From: CAWHMS01 sp963830495
Lineage (GTDB): Bacteria > Actinomycetota > Actinomycetes > Propionibacteriales > Nocardioidaceae
NCBI GenBank assembly: GCA_963830495.1
Contig: CAWHMS010000001.1
Location: 310,001-374,000 of the forward strand
Direction: 5' to 3'
Length of the DNA: 64,000 bases
The notes below the pieces were generated by a model, which did no database searches, was not told the DNA's origin, and saw only the letters and a list, made by a program, of their open reading frames with translations. Each line of letters begins with the position of its first letter. The first letter of the stretch is position 1. Position numbers and translations under genes: made by a program. This document shows, piece after piece, positions 55,403 through 64,000 of the stretch.

Positions 55403-56472
55403 GCCAGCCCCTCGATGCCGAGTCCCGGCGCGTCCGGCAGGTCCACGGCACCCCGGTCGTAGACGAGGCCGCCTTCGACCGGAGACTGCGCCGCCCACCA
55501 GGCGGCGTCGAGGTCACTGACCCGCGTGGTGGGGTGCGCGGCAACCAGGCTGGCGGCCGCTCCGACCCCGATGGGTCCCTCCATCATCGAGCCGACGATC
55601 GTCCCGACTCCGTGCGCGTGCGCGACCTCGAGCAGGCTGCGTGCGACCGACAGCCCGCCACACTTGGCCAACTTGACGTTGACCAGGTCGGCGGCACCGC
55701 GCCTGATCACCTCGACCAGGTCCCGCAGGCCGAAGACGGACTCGTCGGCCATGATGGGCGTGTCGACGGCGGAGGTCACGCGAGCCAAGCCCGCCAGATC
55801 GTGGGCGTGGACGGGCTGCTCCACCAGTTCCAGGTCGACGGCGGCGTCCTCGAGGGCGCGGATGATCCGGATCGCCTCGCGCGGTGTCCAGCCCTGGTTG
55901 GCATCGACGCGGAGCCGCACCTTGTCGCCCACCGCCTCCCTGACGGCCCGGATCCGGGCGAGGTCGGAGTCGGTGTCGGCTCCGACCTTGAGCTTCAGTA
56001 CGCCGAAGCCCTCGGCCGACCGCGCGACCGCGGCGGCCGCCACCCGCTCCACGTCCCCTGCGGAGACGGTCACGTCCGTTGCGACGCGGTGTTGCGACGT
56101 ACCGAGGAAGCGCGGCAGGGACTGCCGGGTACGCCGTGCCGCCAGGTCGTGCAGGGCCACGTCGACGGCTGCTTTCGCACCCTGATTGCCCACGACCGCG
56201 GCGGCGACTGCGCGAGTGAGATCGCGGAGGTCGTCAGGATCGCGACCGGCGACCACGTCGGCGATCGGGCCGCGGATGCACGCCTCGCTGCCGGCGAGCG
56301 ACTCACCCGTCACCCGCCACACCTGGGGCGCCTCCCCGAAACCCCGGTACCCCCGGGAGTCGATCAGCTCGACCACCGTCGTCTCCAGCACCGACGTACG
56401 TCGAAGGGCGGTGACGAACGGCGTGTGCAGCGACACCGTCAGCCGGTGGCAACGGATCTCGCTGATGCTCAT
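55399..56472 (-). CDS. Dipeptide (probably L-Ala-D/L-Glu) epimerase
   Basis: A 357-residue enolase-superfamily protein of the muconate-lactonising subgroup. Seen are catalytic K160-x-K162 (LKLKVGAD), metal ligands D190 (RVDANQ), E218 (ELVEQP) and D243 (ADES), and the second lysine motif VKLAKCGG. The TDVTVS segment is typical of Ala-Glu epimerases. It overlaps genes on both sides by ATGA. With the NlpC/P60 enzyme it would recycle cell-wall peptides, the arrangement seen in Bacillus ykfABCD. Confidence 0.88.
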   Translation of the reverse strand: MSISEIRCHRLTVSLHTPFVTALRRTSVLETTVVELIDSRGYRGFGEAPQVWRVTGESLAGSEACIRGPIADVVAGRDPDDLRDLTRAVAAAVVGNQGAKAAVDVALHDLAARRTRQSLPRFLGTSQHRVATDVTVSAGDVERVAAAAVARSAEGFGVLKLKVGADTDSDLARIRAVREAVGDKVRLRVDANQGWTPREAIRIIRALEDAAVDLELVEQPVHAHDLAGLARVTSAVDTPIMADESVFGLRDLVEVIRRGAADLVNVKLAKCGGLSVARSLLEVAHAHGVGTIVGSMMEGPIGVGAAASLVAAHPTTRVSDLDAAWWAAQSPVEGGLVYDRGAVDLPDAPGLGIEGLA

Positions 56473-57296
56473 CCGCGCGTCTCGGCCTCGGACTCGGCCC
56501 AGGCGGCCGCCGCACCACGCGCGATCAGGGCTGCGCCCTGCTCCTCGGACAGGTCCGCCGTCGTACACATTACGAACACGAAGGGGCCCCGCCGGGCAGG
56601 GTGCACGATGCCCGCGTCGTGGAAGACGCCCTCGACCCAGCCGGACTTGTGCTCCACGCGGGTCCCTGCCGGAAGCCCGGCGGGGATCGTGTCGCGGAGC
56701 TGCTGGGCTGCCAGCACGTCGCGCACCTCTCGGCACGATGCGGGCGACGCGGCGCTCTCCCGGGCCAGCGCACGGAGGACGCGCGCGAGATCAACCGCGG
56801 TGACGAGGTTGTGCAGGCCCGACTCCCGCGCAGCGGAGTCCTCGATCCCGCGGCTCACGACGCTGTGCTCGGCGCCGAGTGCGCCGAGGGTCTGTTGCAC
56901 CAGCTCGGGACCGACCGCCTCCATCAGCAGGTTGGTGGCGAGGTTGCTGGAGCGCACGATCGCGCGTAGCGCCAGCCAGCGCAGGGTGACCTTCTCCCCA
57001 ACCCTGCGCCACGGCTCCGGGTCGCTGTCGTCGTCGCGGTCCATCGTGAACCGCGGAGCATCGACGGCCGAGGCGAAGTCGGGGTGCACCTCGACCATGG
57101 AGTCGAGATCGAGCAGGCCCTCGTCGGCGCGACGGTACGCGGTGATGACGAGAGGTAGCTTCATCGTGCTCGCCGCGTAGTGCTGCACTGCTTCACGATG
57201 GGTGAGCCAGGGGTTGCCCGCGATCGGGCCGGCCCAGACCGAGTAGCTGCCGTCGGTCGGCAGGGACCCGGCGAACTCGCGAAGAGGGGACCTCAT
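56469..57296 (-). CDS. Class A beta-lactamase-like serine hydrolase
   Basis: A 275-residue penicillin-recognising protein: S43-T-M-K46 (AASTMKLP), RSSNLATN (the SxN motif) and HKSGWVEG (the KTG equivalent). There is no signal peptide, so it is predicted cytoplasmic, unlike true beta-lactamases. It may act on muropeptides with its two operon partners. ATG 57296 is 8 nt from a TAGGCT box; first gene of the operon. Confidence 0.87.
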   Translation of the reverse strand: MRSPLREFAGSLPTDGSYSVWAGPIAGNPWLTHREAVQHYAASTMKLPLVITAYRRADEGLLDLDSMVEVHPDFASAVDAPRFTMDRDDDSDPEPWRRVGEKVTLRWLALRAIVRSSNLATNLLMEAVGPELVQQTLGALGAEHSVVSRGIEDSAARESGLHNLVTAVDLARVLRALARESAASPASCREVRDVLAAQQLRDTIPAGLPAGTRVEHKSGWVEGVFHDAGIVHPARRGPFVFVMCTTADLSEEQGAALIARGAAAAWAESEAETRG

Positions 57297-57304
57297 AGCG
57301 GTTC

Positions 57305-57310
57305 AGCCTA
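57305..57310 (-). promoter_or_regulatory. -10 box of the muropeptide operon (leaderless)
   Basis: TAGGCT on the minus strand, with 8 nt to the ATG at 57296. It mirrors the box at 57331. Confidence 0.55.
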
Positions 57311-57330
57311 ATCTGCCTGGCAGCACGGGT

Positions 57331-57336
57331 TAGGCT
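57331..57336 (+). promoter_or_regulatory. -10 box of the DUF3105 gene (leaderless)
   Basis: TAGGCT, with 8 nt to ATG 57345. AGCCTAA (57305-57311) and TTAGGCT (57330-57336) form an exact inverted repeat, so the two promoters are mirror images only 20 bp apart. Confidence 0.55.
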
Positions 57337-57344
57337 CTGGCGCC

Positions 57345-57959
57345 ATGACGCACCGAATCCTCGGCTGGGGCGCAGTCGGCCTCGCCTGCTCGCTGGCGAT
57401 GGCCTGCTCCGGTGACGACGACGGGTCGGACGCCGATGCCGATCGCGGCGAGGAGACGGTGGTCGCCGACACTGCCGTCGGACCGTGCAGCGACGTGACC
57501 GTCGCGACGGCGAGCGGGGCGGAGCACGTCGACCCCGGGACGGAGATGGAGTACGAAGGGGTGCCGCCGGTCAGCGGCGTGCACTGGGCCAACTGGGAGG
57601 ATCTGGGCAAGCCGATCTTCGTCTCGGACGAACGCCCCGATCTCGGCCAGCTCGTGCACAGTCAGGAGCACGGCTGGACCATGGTCTGGTACGACGAGTC
57701 GGTCGACCCGGCAGACCTTGAGGGAGTCGTCGCGGAGCTCCAGGACACTGCCGCCAACAAGGTCGTCTTCATGCCGTGGAGCAGCGACGACGGCGAGTCC
57801 TTCCCCGACGACGCGACCATTGCGATGACCCACTGGGGCTACGAGAACGATCCTGGCGAGGAGTACCGCCAGTTCTGCACCGAGGCCGACGCCGAGGCGA
57901 TCCTGGCGTTCGTCGAGCGCTACCCGTCCACCAACTCGCGCGAGCCCGACGCCCCCTGA
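57345..57959 (+). CDS. DUF3105 lipoprotein
   Basis: A 204-residue protein. The lipobox SLAMAC places the lipidated cysteine at residue 21, followed by an acidic linker (DDDGSDADADRG). The DUF3105 domain spans about 60-195: YEGVPPVSGVHW and LVHSQEHGWTMVWYD carry the conserved histidines, with a late MTHWGYE. The function is unknown; conserved His residues suggest metal binding. The likely leaderless start is shared with a divergent operon. Confidence 0.87.
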   Translation: MTHRILGWGAVGLACSLAMACSGDDDGSDADADRGEETVVADTAVGPCSDVTVATASGAEHVDPGTEMEYEGVPPVSGVHWANWEDLGKPIFVSDERPDLGQLVHSQEHGWTMVWYDESVDPADLEGVVAELQDTAANKVVFMPWSSDDGESFPDDATIAMTHWGYENDPGEEYRQFCTEADAEAILAFVERYPSTNSREPDAP

Positions 57960-57993
57960 TCGGCACCCCGCCATGCGCCGCGCGCCGCGCCAA

Positions 57994-58035
57994 GATCCGA
58001 CGGCATCGGGGCTCAAACCCCGAGCCGGTCGGATC
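57994..58035. terminator. Nested hairpin between convergent DUF3105 and hydrolase genes
   Basis: GATCCGAC (57994-58001) pairs with GTCGGATC (58028-58035). Inside, TCGGGG (58006-58011) pairs with CCCCGA (58018-58023). Together they form a stable 42-nt structure. Confidence 0.65.
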
Positions 58036-58196
58036 GTTCGGCGACAGTGTCCACCTCGCCCAGAGGCCCCTTATCGATCAGCGAGTCGCTCGAGTGGCGC
58101 TTAGGTGCTCTCGGCCGCGCCGGAAAGAGTCACCAACCCGCCACTCGAGCCCCCGACCCGACCGACCGGCACCATGACCGGGGAGACCCCACAAGG

Positions 58197-58991
58197 TCAG
58201 TCGCTGTGATCCAGGAGAAAGCTTCGGACTTCCGCGTTGAATGCTCCCGGAGCTTCGATGTTGCAGACGTGGCCGACATCGGGGACGACGACGAGCCTTG
58301 ACCCCGCGATCCCACGATGAAGCTGTCGCGCGACAGTCAAGGGTGCTCGCGTGTCCCGATCGCCGTACACGAGCAGCGTCGGAACCTTGACCTCGCAGAG
58401 CGCGTCGCTCACGTCGTCCGCCGCCGCACGCGCCATGGCCCTGAACCCGCCGGGGTGGAACGCTCGCATGCTGGCGCCGAAGTCGTCGAGGGTCTCCGAT
58501 GCGATCCCTGCGGAGAACATGGTGGGGAGCAAGGTGGCCGTGAACTCCTCGGGTTGCAGGCGGCTCAGTGTCAGCGCCTGCTGGAGACGCCGCGCGGCGA
58601 CATCGGGAGGCAGCGATCCGCCCCAACCGGCGTAGGCGGAGGCAAGCACCAATGACCGGGGCATCGCCGGGTGCCGCCGCGCCAGCTCGATGGCCAGAGC
58701 CCCGCCGAAGGAGAGCCCGGCGACGTGCGGACGCTCCAGGCCGAGAGCGGCCATGAACCTGGCGAGTACGTCGGCGTACCCGGCCAGGCCGAGGGACTCC
58801 GGTGGATCCGACGACCCCCCAGCGCCCGGCGCATCCCACGCCACCAAGGTGAACTGGTCAGACAACGCATCGATCTGCGGCCGCCAGGTGGTCCGACCAT
58901 CCGCGACATAGCCGTGCAGGAGAACGAGGGGCGGCCCAGCGCCGGCGAGCTCATAGCCGATGCGCAGGCCATCAACCTCGATGGTTGTCAT
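58197..58991 (-). CDS. Alpha/beta hydrolase
   Basis: A 264-residue cytoplasmic hydrolase: LLHGYVADGRTTW oxyanion loop, nucleophile in GLSFGGALA, acid in YGDRDTRAP, histidine in DVGHVCNIEAP. This fits the epoxide-hydrolase/haloperoxidase-like group; substrate unknown. It is the last gene of a three-gene operon behind the mycothiol-enzyme and MBL genes, 13 bp downstream of the latter. Confidence 0.9.
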   Translation of the reverse strand: MTTIEVDGLRIGYELAGAGPPLVLLHGYVADGRTTWRPQIDALSDQFTLVAWDAPGAGGSSDPPESLGLAGYADVLARFMAALGLERPHVAGLSFGGALAIELARRHPAMPRSLVLASAYAGWGGSLPPDVAARRLQQALTLSRLQPEEFTATLLPTMFSAGIASETLDDFGASMRAFHPGGFRAMARAAADDVSDALCEVKVPTLLVYGDRDTRAPLTVARQLHRGIAGSRLVVVPDVGHVCNIEAPGAFNAEVRSFLLDHSD

Positions 58992-59004
58992 GGCCTCGCG
59001 CAGC

Positions 59005-59661
59005 TCACCATCGCCGGGCGAGCCACTCGGGGATCGACGCCCGCTCTGCGCCCAAGGTCGTGTCGTCGCCATGGCCGGGGTAGACCCAGGTCTCGTCGGG
59101 AAGCCGGTCGAACACCTTCCCCTGGAGGTCGCGCATGAGCGAGTCGAACTCGTCCCCACCGGTCGTGCGACCCGGCCCGCCGGGGAAGAGGCTGTCACCG
59201 GTGAAGAGGTGGGGCGCCCCGGTCGGATCGTCGTACAGCAGCGCAATCGAGCCTGGGGTGTGGCCGACCAGGTGGATGACCTCGAGCGTGCAGGAGCCGA
59301 CCGCGACGGTGTCTCCGCCGGCTACCGCGCGATCCGTGGCGACCGGGATCCCGTCCACGTCCTCCGCGCCCGCGATCGTCTCGGCCCCGGTCGCCTGCGC
59401 CACGGCCCCGAGCGCACCCCAGTGGTCGGGATGCTGGTGGGTGGTGACGATGCGGACGATCCCGCGCTCGCCGATGAGTCCGAGCAGTACGTCGGGCTCG
59501 GCCGCTGCGTCGATGAGCACGGCCTCGTCGGTGTCGCGGCAGCTGAGCAGGTAGGCGTTGTTGTCCATCGGGCCGACCGATGCCTTGGTGATCGTCAGGT
59601 GCGTCAGCTCGTGCACGCCGGGGCTGCCGGGCCGGACCCTGCCGTGATAGCTCATCGCCAT
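59005..59661 (-). CDS. MBL-fold metallohydrolase (glyoxalase II-like)
   Basis: A 218-residue protein with the dinuclear metal motif H75-x-H77-x-D79-H80 (THQHPDHWG), GHTPGSIAL, FTGDSLFPGGPGRT and PGHGDDTTLG. It is similar to glyoxalase II and to the Rv1637c-type protein found next to uvrA in mycobacteria. Downstream of a mycothiol-dependent enzyme, it may hydrolyse a mycothiol thioester (inference). Its start overlaps the upstream gene by 10 bp. Confidence 0.9.
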   Translation of the reverse strand: MAMSYHGRVRPGSPGVHELTHLTITKASVGPMDNNAYLLSCRDTDEAVLIDAAAEPDVLLGLIGERGIVRIVTTHQHPDHWGALGAVAQATGAETIAGAEDVDGIPVATDRAVAGGDTVAVGSCTLEVIHLVGHTPGSIALLYDDPTGAPHLFTGDSLFPGGPGRTTGGDEFDSLMRDLQGKVFDRLPDETWVYPGHGDDTTLGAERASIPEWLARRW

Positions 59662-60362
59662 GCCTCCAGGTGGGGCAGCACCCCGTCAGTGTGCAGGCCG
59701 GTGCCGTCGGTGCGTCCCAACAGCCAGCCCAGCAGCGCCGGTGGCGGTCCGGTGATCTCCTGGCCGCCCGCGCCGATGGTCCAGCGCCCCTCGTCGACGT
59801 TGCCGACGAGCACGAAGCCTGGCACCGCCTCGCGTGCCGAGTAGTCCGCGGCCGTCTCGGCCAGCAGATCCTCCACGAAGTCCTCCGGCCAGTGCGCCGC
59901 GGTGTAGTCGAGGTCGAGGTCGACATGGTGGACCTCGATCTCGGTCCGGCGCAGCAGCGGGATCTCGGTCGCGTCGGCCGTGTGGTCGGCGTACCCCCAA
60001 CGGATCGTCCGCCGCCAGGCGTCCTCAGGGAGCGCCTCGAAGTCGGCCAGCAGCTGTGCACTCGCGGTGTGCAGGTCGTCTCGGAGCTCGTCGGCCGGGC
60101 GCCCGGCGCCCGCCTCGATCGCGGCGTTGCGCACCTCGCGGGAGGGATACATCGGCGTCTCCTCGCCGGTCCGCGCCCAATGCACCAGATTGCGCAGCGC
60201 GTCCGCGTTGCGGGCGAGATGTGTGAGCACGTGGCCGCGGGTCCAGCCGGACAGCAGCGACGGCTCGCGGCACTGCTCGTCGGTCAGTCCTTCGAGGCTG
60301 CGGTGAAGGGAGTGACCGGAGGCGGCGACGGCGTCGATCCGGGCGGACACGGCCGGGCTCAT
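59652..60362 (-). CDS. Maleylpyruvate-isomerase-family mycothiol-dependent enzyme (DinB fold)
   Basis: A 236-residue DinB-like four-helix protein with the MDMPI metal ligands in HVLTHLARN and EIEVHHVDLDLDY. The C-terminal domain (about 155-236) includes ITGPPPALLGWLLGR. It catalyses mycothiol-dependent isomerisation or transfer. The ATG at 60362 lies 6 nt from a TAGATT box, and a LexA box sits directly upstream. Confidence 0.9.
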   Translation of the reverse strand: MSPAVSARIDAVAASGHSLHRSLEGLTDEQCREPSLLSGWTRGHVLTHLARNADALRNLVHWARTGEETPMYPSREVRNAAIEAGAGRPADELRDDLHTASAQLLADFEALPEDAWRRTIRWGYADHTADATEIPLLRRTEIEVHHVDLDLDYTAAHWPEDFVEDLLAETAADYSAREAVPGFVLVGNVDEGRWTIGAGGQEITGPPPALLGWLLGRTDGTGLHTDGVLPHLEAWR

Positions 60363-60368
60363 GGAGGG

Positions 60369-60374
60369 AATCTA
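60369..60374 (-). promoter_or_regulatory. -10 box of the mycothiol-enzyme operon (leaderless)
   Basis: TAGATT on the minus strand, with 6 nt to the ATG at 60362. Confidence 0.5.
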
Positions 60375-60386
60375 CCCGCTACGCTG

Positions 60387-60402
60387 ACGAACATGTGTTC
60401 GA
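60387..60402. promoter_or_regulatory. LexA-binding SOS box between uvrA and the mycothiol operon
   Basis: ACGAACATGTGTTCGA contains the full CGAAC-N4-GTTCG core. It lies 104 bp before uvrA and 12 bp upstream of the leftward TAGATT box, so it could control either or both transcripts. Confidence 0.8.
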
Positions 60403-60505
60403 ATGGTTCCTGAGCCGCCGCGGGCCGGTTCCGGCACCGCCAGAAGTGTTGGAGGTCCGTGCCATCATGGGCGGCGGTGTCCAGAGTGCGCGATGAGGGT
60501 GGCTG

Positions 60506-63610
<3,105 letters not shown>

Positions 63611-63708
63611 GGCGGCGGAGCCCGGTACTAGCACCATCGGACGTGTGCTGCGTCGTGCACGGCCTGGCTAGGCTCGACCCGACGACGCGACCACGAGGAG
63701 AGCTGGCC

Positions 63709-64000
63709 ATGGCCGAGCCGACACCACTCGACGACTACCGGTTGGCGTCCCGGCGCACGCTGCTGACCGGGGCGCTGGTGGCCGGAGCCGTCCCCCTGCT
63801 GGCAGCCTGCGGGTCCGACGACGACTCCGGCAGCGCCGACGACGCGCCCACGAGCGAGACCGCCTCCTCGGAGGAGACGTCGTCTTCCCCAGAGACCTCG
63901 GCGGGGGAGGACACCGGATCCGGCGGGGCCGAGCCCGTCGTCGTCGCTGCTGTCGCCGATGTCCCCGAGGGGGGTGGGATCGTGCTCACCGATGAGGAGC
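63709..64000 (+). CDS. Tat-exported lipoprotein, probable Rieske (2Fe-2S) protein (partial)
   Basis: 97 residues are visible before the window ends. SRRTLLTGALVAG is a twin-arginine signal running into the lipobox LAAC (Cys about residue 34). A long Ser/Thr/Glu linker follows, then VVAAVADVPEGGGIVLTDEE. The last segment matches the start of small actinobacterial Rieske proteins (VPVGGG motif). The cluster-binding CxH motifs lie beyond the window, so the call rests on this N-terminal pattern. GAGGAG lies 8 nt before ATG 63709. Confidence 0.72.
   Translation, partial: MAEPTPLDDYRLASRRTLLTGALVAGAVPLLAACGSDDDSGSADDAPTSETASSEETSSSPETSAGEDTGSGGAEPVVVAAVADVPEGGGIVLTDEE

Overview
The window is high-GC actinobacterial DNA, most like Nocardioides or another member of the Nocardioidaceae. 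The evidence is very high GC at third codon positions, many start-stop overlaps of the ATGA/GTGA type, many TAnnnT -10 boxes 6-8 nt from an ATG or GTG (leaderless transcripts), an F420-type luciferase-like oxidoreductase, a mycothiol-dependent enzyme family, and gene orders shared with Mycobacterium and Streptomyces. No rRNA, tRNA, transposase, integrase, phage gene or CRISPR array was seen.

Layout. (1) 1-6658 is a conserved block matching the mycobacterial Rv2689c-Rv2697c order: a probable dut end, DUF3710, OB-fold, DUF3159, two RCK/TrkA-type proteins (ceoB, ceoC), a KimA-like potassium permease and a TRAM-domain RNA methyltransferase. (2) 6659-24504 is accessory. It holds a deazaflavin-type oxidoreductase, several unknown membrane proteins, an alpha/beta hydrolase, an SRPBCC protein, a frameshifted small gene and a DUF6544 protein. 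It continues with two CPBP intramembrane proteases, a large M28 peptidase with membrane domain, an ABC ATPase/permease pair, a dienelactone hydrolase and a sulfotransferase-like protein. (3) 24505-34891 is core metabolism: acnA behind a palindromic operator, an LLM oxidoreductase, a secreted protein, a HIT protein, a LexA-boxed small gene, dxs, an APC permease and tesB. (4) 34991-41220 has an SDR epimerase, an M23 peptidase with FG-GAP-like repeats, and a MaoC/FabG4/FadA2 lipid module. (5) 41491-46842 has ligB, an AlkA-type glycosylase, a wrecked chaA-like Ca2+/H+ antiporter pseudogene, a PAP2 phosphatase and a phospholipase D/cardiolipin synthase-type protein. (6) 46911-63610 is bracketed by uvrB and uvrA. 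It contains sppA, a PLP decarboxylase, TerC behind a yybP-ykoY manganese riboswitch, a translationally coupled peptidoglycan-peptide operon, a DUF3105 lipoprotein, and an operon of mycothiol enzyme, MBL hydrolase and alpha/beta hydrolase. (7) The window ends in a Tat lipoprotein that looks like the start of a Rieske protein.

Functional threads: potassium homeostasis (KimA-like permease beside two RCK proteins); DNA repair and SOS (uvrA, uvrB, ligB, glycosylase, two LexA boxes); envelope turnover (M23, NlpC/P60, epimerase, beta-lactamase-like, SppA, PLD); and manganese control (riboswitch-TerC). The most interesting accessory system is the 11986-22156 run of membrane proteins, which combines two CPBP proteases, an M28 peptidase and an ABC transporter and closes with a strong hairpin. 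Among sequence structures, three long hairpins capped by GAG-CTYG-CTC, two of them perfect and overlapping the stop codon of the upstream gene, stand out.
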